Shown: positions 31,901-42,597, counted from the first letter of the stretch. The stretch is DNA of 64,000 nucleotides from Hippopus hippopus (GCA_946811185.2 OX328106.1:10520777-10584776), one strand, 5' to 3'. Notes: a model not told the origin generated them from the sequence alone. Made by a program: numbers and translations.

Positions 31901-32256
31901 TCAGATATTAAATATAGGCAGGATATGGGAAAAGTATAATAAACTTCAATTAGACTGAACGCTTTCACACTCAGTATTTGACTAAATAAGGCAGCGTGTC
32001 TAAATAAGGAAACACATATCCTTAAGTGTCTTCTGAACCATACATGCTTCGTTAACGTCAGGGAGCGTCTAACCTTACAGAAAAGCAGACGTGATTCTCA
32101 TTGATAAAATCCTGGGAGTGATGGAAATTAAAGGGACTTTCTTCCCGTAGTACTAAAACATTGATAACAATAATTAAAGTAATAATTGAAAAAAAAAAAA
32201 AAAAAAGAAATATTAATAACATTAATAATAATAACAATAAACACTCGTGCCTGTTC
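31901..32256. other. unassigned sequence with A-rich tract
   Basis: Nothing is recognised beyond an A-run at 32189-32206 and AATAAT-type simple sequence at 32209-32240. Confidence 0.5.
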
Positions 32257-32385
32257 AACCCGTTACCACACAATCCGAAATTTAACTGCCCTAAGCAAGA
32301 AGGCTTTTAAAAACATTGTGGCATTGTGAGAAAATGTTGGTAGCCAGCGAAATGCTTCCATCCCAAGCGACGACAGAAGACAATT
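32257..32385. mobile_element. family A MITE, left part
   Basis: AACCCGTTACCACACAATCC, AGAAGGCTTTTAAAAACATT and AGAAAATGTTGGTAGCCAGC are family A. The copy stops after the hairpin. Confidence 0.7.
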
Positions 32386-32738
32386 TTTGACCTACATTTA
32401 ATTATCACTATATTATAATTACTTTGCAATTTCAATGTCTATTAAACGAGAATTTCAAACAGTACGAATGTTGGTTAGTACATTCCTGATCAGTAAAGGT
32501 TTGACCGTTTTGTCTGCACAACACAGTCAACCTTTATTACTGAAAGTGTCACTCGAAGAGTGAGTAATGTAGTGATACTTGGGACACGGCTGATCTTTAT
32601 GTGCTAAATTCCAGGTATGTCTCGGACACAAAGAAGCTAGACAAAGTTTGGTATAGAGTGTTGGGGATGCAAGTGTATTAAGGGTTTGAAGTTAGCTGTC
32701 TGAGTATATCTGTGTTTGGCACAAACTGACGATCATTC
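32386..32738. other. unassigned sequence
   Basis: No gene or recognised repeat. Confidence 0.5.
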
Positions 32739-32957
32739 ATTAAACCATTTGCCAAACGACAAAACTTTATACCGGTCAAAATTGAAAGCTATTGCAGACG
32801 ACAAATTAAATGTAGCTCAAAAGATGACTTCTGTCGTTTATAGGGTAGAAAACATTGCGGTAAAAGGAAAAAATGCTGCCTAACAGCATTTTCCCTTTTT
32901 TCCCACTATTTTTTCAAAAGCCTTCTTGCTTAGGGTCGTTAAAATTCTGGATTGACA
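32739..32957. mobile_element. family A MITE
   Basis: TTAAACCATTTGCCAAACGA, TTGAAAGCTATTGCAGACGA, hairpin AAAAATGCTGCCTAACAGCA and GGGTCGTTAAAATTCTGGAT. The right tip is lost. Confidence 0.85.
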
Positions 32958-33327
32958 TCTATACCGATGTTAACCTACTTTACGAGCATTTTCCATTGAA
33001 ACTGTTCAGCCAAATCAGCATTGGTAGCTCATATATAAGACTGACACGAGAACTAAGAGTAACGATAGAATAAGACTACTTTCTTGGAAACTTTGGCCAA
33101 AAAAATCTTGGGAAAAGGGTAAGAAACTGTTTTGATGGATTGTTCCTTTTTGGCGGAACGTTGTCTGACGTGGTGAACTGCAAAGGTCTTAATTTCTTAT
33201 CTGCTTTACAGATCAAATGAACATTTCCAGGCAATAATTCAGACCCAAATACTGCAATTTTAAACAAAGTTGTTTTTGCTGTGAAAAAAATTTCAGCGAA
33301 ACGGAAAGCACGGATTTCAATCTATAA

Positions 33328-33515
33328 CGTTACCCAGGTAACAAAATTTCTCTGTTCCAGATTGAAAGCTTTTGCAGACAAAAAATCATACATAGTTTAA
33401 CTGATGGGACATGCCTTTGAAAAGACAGAAAACATTGTTATTTCCAGCATTTTCTCCTTTTTCCAAAATGTTTTTTCACATCCTTATTTCCTCAGGATTG
33501 TGGGTAAAAGGGTTA
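33328..33515. mobile_element. family A MITE
   Basis: CGTTACCCAGGTAACAAAAT, GCTTTTGCAGACAAAAAATC, half hairpin TTCCAGCATTTTCTCC and the end GTGGGTAAAAGGGTTAA. Part of the left half of the hairpin is deleted. Confidence 0.8.
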
Positions 33516-33574
33516 AGTCAGATCAACAAATTTATATCAAAGAAATGTTTGCATGTATGTATAATGTTTCACGA

Positions 33575-33715
33575 AGTTTTCAAACGTATCTCGGTGGTAT
33601 TATGGCATCTAGTGCACCTATTTATGTGCATTCCTAGAGTTCATTTACCAGTACTATGCAAAAGGCCCTCTCTAAATACCCCACTGCTTTCCTCATGAAC
33701 CAAATCTATCAAAGT
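33575..33715 (-). mobile_element. SINE body fragment
   Basis: The minus strand contains GAAAGCAGTGGGGTATTTAG, GCATAGTACTGGTAAATGAA and CTCTAGGAATGCACAT, a diverged version of the SINE 3' half. Confidence 0.6.
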
Positions 33716-33899
33716 TTCTCTGTTAGAGAAAAATGACCTTACACATCAATTCGTTGCTTAGTATTATCTCTTGGGACATTAACGGAAGAATTCTACAACT
33801 GTTCATGACTGGCATTAATTGCATCACAAATTAATTGCAAAACTACAGATCGTCTTGTATTGCAATCTCTCAGCCCTTGCAGCGCCGTAAGTGAAAAAG
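33716..33899. other. unassigned sequence
   Basis: Nothing is recognised in this short interval. Confidence 0.5.
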
Positions 33900-33988
33900 A
33901 GGGGATTTTGCAGACGGCCTAGATCAAAATCAGACTGCTCAGAATGTGCAGTCTGATCTTGGATCTATACAGTCCGCCTGATAGGTCT
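33900..33988. mobile_element. family B MITE core
   Basis: CTAGATCAAAATCAGACTGC and GCAGTCTGATCTTGGATCTA form the core, and ACAGTCCGCC follows. The outer body is absent. Confidence 0.75.
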
Positions 33989-34055
33989 AGCCAAACAGAT
34001 AAAAAATCTGTCTAAATTTTAGTGGATGGTGATTAAACCGTCATCAGGAGTGCAT

Positions 34056-34280
34056 TTAACCCTTTCCCAAATAACATAGATTTTATATCTCTTTAAGATT
34101 GAGATCATCTGCAGATTACAAATTCGAAATTGGTGAAAAATGAATTTAAGTTCTCTGAAAGGATAGAAAACATTGTGGGAAATAGAGAAATGCTGGTTTC
34201 CTTTTCCCACAATGTTTTTAAAATGACTGATTCCTAATGGGAAATCGTTAAAACACAGGAATTGTATGGTAAAGGGTTAA
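34056..34280. mobile_element. family A MITE, complete ends, hairpin deleted
   Basis: TTAACCCTTTCCCAAATAAC to GTATGGTAAAGGGTTAA. The ACCAGC half of the central hairpin is missing (ATGCTGGTTTCCTTTTCCCA). Confidence 0.85.
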
Positions 34281-34392
34281 CAATATTTGGCACCGAAAGA
34301 GTTAAAAAAGCCAAGTATGGTCAAATGTGAGTTTATGGAAAGTTTAGACCAAGATCAAGTTGATCAGAACAAGAGTCAGTATATTTCTGTAC

Positions 34393-34588
34393 CAAACGTT
34401 TTCCTGTTTAACGTCCTTAAGTAGAAAGGCTTTTGAAAACATTGTGCGCGAAGAAGAAAATGCTGGTAACCAGCATGCTCGCCCTTTCCCACAGTGATTT
34501 CTACCCTTTCGTGGACTAAGCCCATCGGGTCTGAAAATTGTTTTAAGTTTGGACAAGTTAAATATTTTGTCGTATGGTAAAATGTTAA
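34393..34588. mobile_element. family A MITE
   Basis: TTTAACGTCCTTAAGTAGAA, GAAAATGCTGGTAACCAGCA and TTTGTCGTATGGTAAAATGT. The left tip is lost. Confidence 0.8.
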
Positions 34589-34611
34589 GGAGCAGTCCGG
34601 TTATTTTTATT

Positions 34612-34878
34612 AGTCATACTCTGTATAAAGGGGCCTTAATGCATCTGGAAAATATATCGACGCAGGTCAGCCTGTGCAGCCGCGCAGGCCGACCTGTGCC
34701 GAAACTATTTGCTTTTGGTCAATTTTCTGCAAGTCCAAAGACCAGTCTATCTCATAGTTCAGTCGGTTGTTACACAAAATGGACTTTATGGATCTATGAC
34801 CATGTAATGACATGCTTGGTATCATACATCACGGAGATGCATGAAGCCCCCTTCTGCCAGAGCATGGTTTATATATTC
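34612..34878 (+). mobile_element. family C MITE, near complete
   Basis: CATACTCTGTATAAAGGGGC, TTAATGCATCTGGAAAATAT, core CAGGTCAGCCTGTGCAGCCG, TTTTGGTCAATTTTCTGCAA, TAGTTCAGTCGGTTGTTACA, ATGACATGCTTGG and CCCCCTTCTGCCAGAGCATG. Confidence 0.9.
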
Positions 34879-35449
34879 TACACATAAAGTAATAGTTTCG
34901 CAACACCTGCAGGTCCTTTCTACAGACTAAAAAGTCTCAGAAAAGTTCTTGTTGACGTTAATTGCATTTCAAATTAATCGTCAAAAATACGAGATCTTCT
35001 CATATTACTAAGTGATCCCTGTTTAGTTCTCAGAATTCGCCAAAAAGTCCATAAAAGACATTCATAAAAAGGCCGACCACCTCTGAGCACGAATGGAGAA
35101 AATGGGTCACCCTCCACTCTGGTGTTTGACTCGCAATACTCCTTATTATATACAGAGACACGATTATTTTTTCATCCAGTTTTACGACATTTCGGGCGTC
35201 GTAAGGGTGTTTGGACTTGTTCAACCAAAGTATTTGTTCGTCGAAGTTTCAAGGTTGTTTTAGTTTTGTAATATCACTGCCACATTTTACCGAATTCACT
35301 CGTCGTAAAAACTCGGGCAGTTCTATAATTACTGGTTTACAACCATAATGGTCGGTATTTGTTTTGTTTAAAATAGTCAATAAATGCATATAATACTGGG
35401 ACAAAATCATTGAATAAAATGTCGAGTCACCGCAAAAAATATTTGAGCT
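34879..35449. other. unassigned sequence
   Basis: Frames of 64-70 codons on the minus strand (35030-35461) have no motif. No repeat is recognised. Confidence 0.45.
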
Positions 35450-35486
35450 ATGCTCTGGCAAAAGGTGGTTTAATGTATTTTATGAC
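35450..35486 (+). mobile_element. family C MITE terminal fragment
   Basis: GAGCTATGCTCTGGCAAAAG then GTGGTTTAATGTAT is the outer end only. Confidence 0.6.
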
Positions 35487-35527
35487 ACATCAACATTACT
35501 GTTATAATAAATGCTCCTGGGGGTATA

Positions 35528-35737
35528 TTAACATTTGTCCTGCTAAATAAGTGAAATGAAACTTTCAAGCCGATTATGTAAACCCAAATATTGCTATTAC
35601 AGGTCTTTTTTGATGAAAATATCTCTTTATCGGACAGTGTCGATCCAAGATCAGACTGCACGTTCTGTGCAGTCTGATCTTGAATCTACACTGTCCGCAA
35701 AAGGTCCTTGAGTCGCGCTTAGAAGCCTAAGAGTTAA
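35528..35737 (+). mobile_element. family B MITE, complete, TTAA at both ends
   Basis: TTAA at 35528-35531 and 35734-35737. Body CTTTCAAGCCGATTATGTAA, junction ATCGGACAGTGTCGATCC, intact core CAGACTGCACGTTCTGTGCA, tail GTCGCGCTTAGAAGCCTAAG. Confidence 0.92.
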
Positions 35738-35899
35738 GTTTTATCCGTGTATTTATGTAGAAATACAGTAGCTTAAATTTTGGACGGCCTAAAACCAGTG
35801 AGTATGAAGCAACTTGGTTTAAATACATGCATCGATTTGGCACTGTGAAAACATAATGGAACTTGTTCCTAAACTACAAGATAAATGGAATGGACAATC

Positions 35900-36076
35900 C
35901 CTGTTTCCTTGAAAGGCCCAGGTATTGCTTATTCAACGATTCTTTTAGCTAGAATATCTCATACGATATCGGACAATGTAGACCCAAAATCAGACTGCAC
36001 ATTCTCTTAAGCCTGATCTAGAATCCATACTTTGCTCAAGGACCCTTCACGGTGTCTTAAGCATGCAAAGGGTTAA
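35900..36076 (+). mobile_element. family B MITE, diverged
   Basis: AGGTATTGCTTATTCAACGA, ATATCGGACAATGTAGACCC, CAGACTGCACATTCTC and a TGCAAAGGGTTAA end. The left tip is not recognisable. Confidence 0.7.
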
Positions 36077-36513
36077 TACCGTTTTTATTGGGCTGTTGGG
36101 ACACTATTTCATATTTCCACCATATGTTTCCATAAACAATTTACAGAGCCAATCAATAAGAACCTTTTGTTCACGTGATTATATGTTTTTCGAGGCTTCG
36201 GGTGTAACCGGATCTCAAGAAGACATCTTTTTGAAATTCCATCGATAATAGTTAATGTACTGATGTCACTGGGAAACTTTTCTTGAAGACATGTACAGTT
36301 ACAGCGGCGTGAATTCATTGCAATGTATGGCTTTAGCATCCTTTTAGTTTGTACCCCATAATAGCATTAGCATTTAGAATCAGCACCATTTGGTGGAAAA
36401 AAAGGCAAGTCTTGAGTTTCCTAAACTGCTCTGTATCAATATTCACAAATATTACCACCCCGACAATGTCGATGCAAAAACACGTTCAAATTACTGAAAG
36501 CAAGCACTAAATA
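36077..36513. other. unassigned sequence
   Basis: Nothing is recognised. Confidence 0.5.
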
Positions 36514-36735
36514 AATGAGCCATGCTCTGTGAAAAGGGAGCAGTGCGCGCAGGCTGACCTGGGCCGAAACTTTTCGCTAGTGTTCAATTTTCTGTATGTA
36601 TGAGGACCAGTCTACCTCATGATTAAGTTGGTTGTTAAAAGAAGTGGCTATTACGGATCCATAAGTATTCGATGATTTGCTTGGTATGATGCATCACGGA
36701 GATGCATTAAGCCCCCTTTTGCCAGAGCATGGCTC
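36514..36735 (+). mobile_element. family C MITE, core half deleted
   Basis: GAGCCATGCTCTGTGAAAAG joins directly to CAGTGCGCGCAGGCTGACCT, so the left half of the core is missing. It continues in order to CCCCCTTTTGCCAGAGCATG. It abuts an inverted copy at 36746. Confidence 0.85.
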
Positions 36736-36745
36736 AAATGTATAT

Positions 36746-36991
36746 GAGCCATGCTCTGGCAAAAGAGTTTTAATGATCCATGATTCAAAGCAAGTCGTCA
36801 TATAATAGTGGATCTATAAAATCCATTTTCTCTAACAACCGACTGAATCAATAGGTACACTGGTCCTTTGACATGTAGATAATTGACCAAAAGCAAAATG
36901 TGTCGGTCTAGGTCAGCAATCCGCGCAGGCTGACATGGGTCGATATTTTGTTGCAGATGCATTAAGCCCCCTTTTCAAAGAGCAGGTCTCA
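36746..36991 (-). mobile_element. family C MITE, reverse, next to the previous copy
   Basis: ATGAGCCATGCTCTGGCAAA, AAAGCAAGTCGTCATATAAT, CAACCGACTGAATCAATAGG, GACATGTAGATAATTGACC, AGGTCAGCAATCCGCGCAGG and AAGCCCCCTTTTCAAAGAGC are in reverse family order. Confidence 0.85.
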
Positions 36992-37245
36992 TATGAATAT
37001 TTCTTATTTTGTTAGGTTCGCAGTAAAACTGTCCGTTTGTCCATGATCAATGCTTCGTGGTTTATTAGCTAATTATTCCAATATCACCTATTTGACACAT
37101 TTTGATGATAACAAATACGAAATATCATGCTGTAATAATCTTCTTGGTGCTTGTACTCGTATATGTCTCGAGCAGCGTGAGAAAATTTGACATCGATTAT
37201 GTAGCAAAAGTGAAAAGTAACCAAACGATGGAGCGACTTGGTAAC

Positions 37246-37405
37246 TTTTAACCTAGTTTTAATTTTTAATTTTCTGCCGGCGACCAATCATTAGGCCGAC
37301 CGTACAATAACGGATTGTCATCTTTATGATAATTTCCATACTTTTAAATTGTACGATTTAAGTTTAGATTCATTTTTAACACGCACATTCTTAACTTTTG
37401 GCCGG
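37246..37405 (+). repeat. relative of the 1063-1351 foldback, one arm
   Basis: TTAACCTAGTTTTAATTTTT, TTTTCTGCCGGCGACCAATC, GGCCGACCGTACAATAACGG, TCCATACTTTTAAATTGTAC and TACTGGGCCTTTGAGG match 1190-1400 in order. Confidence 0.65.
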
Positions 37406-37937
37406 TACTGGGCCTTTGAGGTTTATCAACCCATGAAGAGCTAAAAGTGTAACAGGTATTATTTCATGCTTTTCGGTAGTTTATCGAGAAATAATGGTGG
37501 TTTATGGTTTGATATTTCATGTTTACGACCAGTGAAAAATATCGATTTCATACTTTCTAACAGTTCAGTTGAAGGCGGAAACAGTAGTTCCCGCGCACCA
37601 GGTAAACAGCGTGTGCTATTCCACCAGAGGGAAATATGACGTAATTTACGCGCATTAATCCTACGTTTCTCGCGCTTTACATAATATTGAAATGCGTTGT
37701 CATTGGGGTTCTTATACTGCGCCACTCGTGAAAATATTACCGATGATGTTCACTCGATGAAATGAATTTCGATCTTAAACCGAAAAAGAAAATATCCTCT
37801 ATTTATCCGTTGCTGTAAAAGAGTGGATTGTTGAAATATAAGGGTAAACGTTTGCCAGAACATTCTACTGACAATCTAAGGATAGATTACAAGTACTGCG
37901 TAATCTGCATTTGAATGGCACGCCAACAAATTAAAAT
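37406..37937. other. unassigned sequence
   Basis: An 88-codon minus-strand frame at 37459-37725 has no recognised motif. Confidence 0.45.
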
Positions 37938-38131
37938 TATATGAGCTACATACTGTGGGCTTGATGCATCCGCAAAAAAGTATCTTAGTAAATTTTCTGC
38001 ATGTCAAAGGACCATTACAACCCCAGGTTCAGTGGATTGTTAGACTTAATAGATTTTATGGATCCATAATTGTGTGATGACTTGCTTGGTATAGTGCATC
38101 GCTGAGAAACATTAAACCTCCTTTCCACAGA
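37938..38131 (+). mobile_element. family C MITE, core deleted
   Basis: ATGAGCTACATACTGTGGGC, TTGATGCATCCGCAAAAAAG, then straight to AAATTTTCTGCATGTCAAAG. It ends CTCCTTTCCACAGAGGACTG. Confidence 0.8.
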
Positions 38132-38169
38132 GGACTGCTCATATATATCTACATGTATATAGAGTCCGC

Positions 38170-38388
38170 TGACGATAGAAGGGACCTGCGTGTCACAGTG
38201 GGTTGGGTATAGGACTAATTATGCAGAGATTTTGGGTTCGACTCATCTGAGGGATATCTACATGGTCTTTCGTTGGAGTGTCGTTTGGCAAGTCACTTCA
38301 GAGCTCCGGCAATGACCTAGTGAAACGCAAAATATATATACATATAAATAAGTAAGTTGTCGCCGTGGTATGAGTGAAACAACTAAAG
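38170..38388 (+). mobile_element. second SINE type, 5' two thirds
   Basis: A possible tRNA-like head has TGGGTTGGGTATAGG and a B-box GGGTTCGACTC. The body TTGGAGTGTCGTTTGGCAAG, TCACTTCAGAGC and GTCGCCGTGGTATGAGTG is shared with the reverse copy at 47185-47352. The copy is cut by the family E element that starts at about 38389. Confidence 0.6.
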
Positions 38389-38747
38389 GTCCGCCTACAC
38401 TAGCAGACATTTGTTACAAACACCACTAAAATTTGGTTTGGTAATGTTTGTTCATGTTTGTCCGTAGGGTGCCTACGGCAATGTTTGGTGGTGTATGAAG
38501 ATCATCCATCACATGATAAAAAGACAGCTACTGACTGGTCAGTATAGATCTATTTAAAAACCACCAAACACCAACAAAGACAGCAAACAAAAATGAACAT
38601 GTCCAAACATCACTAAACACTGTTTGACGATGTTTGCTTGTGTTTGCTGATCGGTCTACACTAGCAAACTTTAGTTTGGAAACTTGAAAAAAATGAAGTT
38701 TGGTGTTGTTTTTCAAACAAATGTTTGCTAGTGTAGACGGTCATTCA
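38389..38747. mobile_element. family E MITE with TGTTTG/CAAACA subterminal repeats
   Basis: Left end GTCCGCCTACACTAGCAGAC, right end TTTGCTAGTGTAGACGGTC. Near both ends TGTTTG and CAAACA words recur many times in both orientations (for example 38397-38490 and 38560-38735). The inverted ends plus dense subterminal motifs suggest transposase binding sites. Confidence 0.75.
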
Positions 38748-39208
38748 GAAATCAGTGTAAAACTCGAACTAAATAATCAGTCAATCAAATGATGATAGAG
38801 GGTGAGAGAAGATGACATTTAGCTGGTTTATAATTTCATTGGGGAATGTTATAGTTCATCTTATCTGAACAGTGGTTTTGGCAGGCTATTAGCAGCTGAA
38901 GACGACCCTTGACCTTTTCAACTTTGAAGTTTACACGTGTGATCTAATGAGAATTCACAAACTGCTGTATTTCCTCTCTGAAATTATTTTAGATTTGTTG
39001 GTTTTTTTTTCTTGTTCTGTTTTGAGTGTGATATTTTAAACATTAGCTTATATCGGCTCCAGGTATGTAAAAAGAGAGTTCTACTAGCATATCTAAAAGG
39101 AAGCTGAAAAATGGAAATGGAAAAAACCGAAAGGAATATTAAATTTTGAACATACCATAATTCCTGTAGATCTGTATCTCCTAGGACTTTACCAGAGGAT
39201 AAAAATCT
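38748..39208. other. unassigned sequence
   Basis: Nothing is recognised. Confidence 0.5.
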
Positions 39209-39433
39209 TTAACTCTTTAGCAGACAACAAAATTACAGACTTTTCCAAATTGAAAGCTTTCGCAGACGACAAATTATTAGCTTAGACGATATTTTCTGTT
39301 TTTGAGCTGGCAGAAAACATGGTGCGAAAAGGAGAAAATGCTGATTACCAGCATTTTCTCCTTTTCGCACAATGTTTTCAAAAGCCTTATTCCTCGGGTC
39401 GTTAAAAATTGGGATTGTGTAGGAAATGGTTAA
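39209..39433. mobile_element. family A MITE, complete
   Basis: TTAACTCTTTAGCAGACAAC to TGTGTAGGAAATGGTTAA. Hairpin AAAATGCTGATTACCAGCAT. Confidence 0.9.
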
Positions 39434-39565
39434 ATTGTCAAAATTGATAACATTTGCAGAACATACATTGAATGTTGCTCAAATGACAGAATTTATCTTT
39501 GAAAATACTGTAAACATGGTTAAAAAAGAAGAAAATGCGGGTGATCATGAAATCCGCATAATATC
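39434..39565. mobile_element. family A MITE, left half
   Basis: TTGTCAAAATTGATAACATT, TGCAGAACATACATTGAATG and AAGAAGAAAATGCGGGTGAT. It directly follows the complete copy. Confidence 0.6.
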
Positions 39566-39654
39566 TGGTCCAATTTTGTCTTTGAAGAATACAGTCTTCT
39601 AACGGTCGGTCGAAGTATCTTAACGAAAAAGTTGACACTAATTTCTAAATTTAC

Positions 39655-39905
39655 GTACTAGCGCATTAGTGGTTAGCGTATATGGCTCGTGACCTGTGGT
39701 TGCAAGTTCGATACCCGCTTGAGACAAACTTTCTTTCCGGCGATTTTTCGCCTCTCACCTCTGTGACATGTAAGAAAAGTAGTCAGTCGCTTGGAAAGAA
39801 AGCTGTGTCGGAACTGGTTCGAGAAAGCCAGGAAACACATGCGTAGGCACACTGACCGCCTTGAAATGACCTAGGCTGTTAAAACGGCGTTAAACTCCAA
39901 TACAA
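39655..39905 (+). mobile_element. tRNA-headed SINE
   Basis: Head with A-box-like TTAGTGGTTAGCG and B-box GCAAGTTCGATACCC. The body includes GCACACTGACCGCCTTGAAA and the tail GTTAAAACGGCGTTAAACTC. The tail is shared with the 14.3 and 28.4 kb SINEs but the middle is different, so it is a related subtype. Confidence 0.75.
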
Positions 39906-39911
39906 AGAAAA

Positions 39912-40026
39912 AACAAGAGGGCAGTGATGGCCCTGAAGTCGCTCACCAGAGCCTTTTGACCATACATGACCCATTTCTAATCTCTTCCAGGTTATAAAGA
40001 CAAACATTCTGACAAACTTTCATTAG
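39912..40026 (+). mobile_element. Pearl/HINE 5' end fragment
   Basis: ACAAGAGGGCAGTGATGGCC then CTGAAGTCGCTCACC matches the 5' ends of the elements at 7119 and 13273 (reverse). The sequence changes abruptly at about 40027. Confidence 0.7.
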
Positions 40027-40110
40027 TATCGAGCGACAGCGAGTTACGGGCAAAGCCCGTAACGAGCGAAGCTCGTTTGGCCGTAACACCGTTCTAGATT
40101 TTTTTTTTTT
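40027..40110. repeat. double-hairpin sequence
   Basis: TTACGGGCAAAGCCCGTAA is a perfect hairpin, followed directly by ACGAGCGAAGCTCGT, a second one. CGAGCGACAGCGAG precedes them. A T-run (40099-40110) closes the segment. It may be the end of a further mobile element extending to about 40500. Confidence 0.6.
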
Positions 40111-40551
40111 TAAATAAGAATCCGACTTCGTTCTGGGTTTTAGTCTAAATCTAGAAGGGGATGACTAAATTTTGTGTGTCTTCCGGTTGGTCGCACAGCG
40201 TCACACGTATCACAGTCTTTCGCACAATTACCTGATTGGTAAAAAATGACACAAATTATCTACCAATCGCATGATTCCTGAAAAATCATCGTCAGTTGAT
40301 TGAGTACAGGTTATCTAATTTCCTACTTACTCTCACCGTATTAAATGTCTATTTTTGTATAAATGTACGCAATGATCTATGCTAGAAAATAATGACGTCA
40401 TTAATCATACTATTTTTACGTCATGCACGAGCCGTTTTTTCGCGGAAAATATTGTGTCGAAGAACTCATGACAAAACTAGTTTTTTGATTGTTTCAAAAT
40501 GTCATATAGAGATAGCCGGATTAAAGATTTTAAAGATTTTTTCCCCATCAT
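40111..40551. other. unassigned sequence
   Basis: Contains ATGACGTCATTAATCATAC and TACGTCATGCACG (CRE-like words), with no gene next to them. Confidence 0.4.
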
Positions 40552-40826
40552 ATAATGAGCAATGATCTGTGAAAAGGGGGCTTAATGAATCTGCAGAAAC
40601 TGTCTACCCAGTTCAGCATGTACAGTCCGCGCAAGCTGACCTGGGTCAAAAGTCTTTGCTATTGATCAATTTCCTGCATGTCTAAGGACCAGTAGGCATG
40701 CCTCGTGATTCAGTCGGTTATCATGTACAAAATGGATTTTATGGATCTATAACTATGTGATGACTTGCTTGGTATCATGCATCACGGAGATGCATTAAAA
40801 ACCCCTTTTGCCTGAATATGGCTCAA
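40552..40826 (+). mobile_element. family C MITE, complete
   Basis: ATGAGCAATGATCTGTGAAA, GGGGGCTTAATGAATCTGCA, core CATGTACAGTCCGCGCAAGC, TTCCTGCATGTCTAAGGACC, GATTCAGTCGGTTATCATG, TGATGACTTGCTTGGTATCA and CCCCTTTTGCCTGAATATGG. Confidence 0.9.
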
Positions 40827-40897
40827 ATATATTTATTCAATTATAACAATGTTATGAAAGCTTTTTGATAAATCTTAAAGCTTTTTTTAATCCATAA

Positions 40898-42405
40898 ACT
40901 ATAAAAAGTTCCTGTGCATTTCGTAATATTCTACAAAGTAGACTTGTGTAGGTAAGTAGCAGTTAAACCATTATAATAAACTGACCTCAAATATAGGCTT
41001 GTCAAATCATGTGTCAGCGCTTCCGTGAAACCACACGATTGTTTCTCAGACGTTAGTCTTGAAAACGCTTATTTCACGTCTGGTCGCTAACTTTCCCTGT
41101 ATTTTTATCATTCTGATCACTGGTTGTCTTTGAGTACCTTTCTGAGAGTCGGAAAAATAAAACTGGTTTTTTTTTATGCAAATGAGAGATGCCACGTCTA
41201 TCCGAAAATGAACGTTTATGTGCCGTTGGCATGTTTGAAACAGGGAAAGCATGGATTGAGGCTGCTAGACAATTTTGAGTGCACAGAAACACTGTACAAT
41301 CTGTATGGAGACGTTACCAAAATTCAGGCAGCGTTCCAGACGCTTTACGGTCAAGGCGACCCCCTGTGACGTTACGACGTAAAGATACCCATATGCGCCA
41401 ACAGCACCTTAGGAACCACTTTCAGACAGCAGCATTTAATGCCCTTAGCATCCTTAATCCAAAGCCAACCAGTGGACGAACTTTTAAAAATTGACAACAA
41501 GAGTATGGCTTACACCCGATACGCCCTACCATACATCCTATATTACGTCGTTATCATCGAGCAACACGTTTTGCGTGGTACAGACGACGTTTTCGATTCA
41601 GGAGACAAACTTGGGCAAATATCCTGCTTTCCCTTTAGTCTCGTTTCCATTTAGGTAGTAAAGTGGCCGACGTCGTGTCGATCGACGTCCCATTGAAAAA
41701 TGTTCAGACAAACGTATTGTTCAACGCATGCTTTTTGGCAGGGTATTTGTGATGCTTTGGGGAGGAATAGCTGCAATTCAAAGACCCCGACCGTGCATTA
41801 TCTATGGTAACTTAATTACACCTTACGCTACGTTACCGGAATGTAATCACCCATCCCTTCGTTTTGCCGTTTCTAAAAAGCAGTCGAACATCAAGTTCCA
41901 GTGATACAACTGTTGTATACAAGTTGCTCGCGTCAGGATGAGTTTTTTTAAAGGCAAAACAATGTTTATATCCTTCCTAGGCCTACTATTGCGTCAGATT
42001 TTTCACCAAAAGAACCTTTGTAGGACAATATGGAACGACGTCACCAGCGTCTTCCTAACCAATCGGTAAACGTGCTTGAACTGGAAAGAAACCTGTCTCA
42101 TGTATGGACTGCTATTCCACAGGCTACACTGACAAACTTAGTGCGATTCATGCAAAATCAGTGAGTAGAATGCATTGCAACAAACGACGGCCACACAAGA
42201 CACTGGTTTGTACTCAACGTTTAAAACGTCACGTCATTTGACGGGCTGTAATGCCTGTGGATGTTTTTGTAGGGGCAAATTTGCTTTATTATCAAATTGT
42301 TCAAGCCTAAATATTTACTTAATTTCTACAGAATGACACCAACCCCCTTTCCAATTCAGTTATGTGCGAAATAGCAATGCACAGGAACTTTTTTCCGCTA
42401 GTATA
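40898..42405 (+). mobile_element. Tc1-like element, old copy with recognisable ends
   Basis: AAAAAGTTCCTGTGCATTTC near 40904 and its complement GCAATGCACAGGAACTTTTT near 42376-42395 are the remaining inverted ends, about 1.5 kb apart. The transposase remnant lies between them. Exact tips and TA flanks cannot be fixed. Confidence 0.75.
41189..42215 (+). pseudogene. Tc1-like transposase, heavily decayed
   Basis: ATG at 41189 opens PRLSENERLCAVGMFETG and continues with ARQF, then a TGA, then VHRNTVQSVWRRYQ of the helix-turn-helix region and LRRKDTHMRQQHLRNHFQ. Frameshifts follow. The first catalytic motif, FSDES in relatives, reads LL-S-L-stop-SRFHLG near 41635, so the first Asp is lost. MLWGGIAA is readable near 41755. 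The C-terminal block DNMERRHQRLP and VWTAIPQATL is readable near 42027-42135. The copy has many stops and is clearly older than the 30 kb element. Confidence 0.85.
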
Positions 42406-42434
42406 TATATCTATCCGATAACTCAGCAAATTTC

Positions 42435-42597
42435 GTTCCTAGGATTGATGATAGTCTAGATCTAATCATTGCGACAGAATTCATTCCTGTCCCTGCACTG
42501 GTCACTGTTTCAACGATGAGCGTGTAAGAGGGCAGAGAGGGTCCTCATCTATAGATCAGCAAGTCATCTGTTTCAAACCATAAACACGGCATTGTAT
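42435..42597 (+). mobile_element. SINE body fragment
   Basis: TAGGATTGATGATAGTCTAG, GCGACAGAATTCATTCCTGT, CACTGTTTCAACGATGAGCG and a CATAAACACGGC tail follow the SINE body order. Confidence 0.6.

Noticed and set aside
40360..40440. CRE-like TGACGTCA sites as a promoter
   Set aside because: No gene, TATA or CpG-rich start region next to them. The same word also occurs in the family F repeat.
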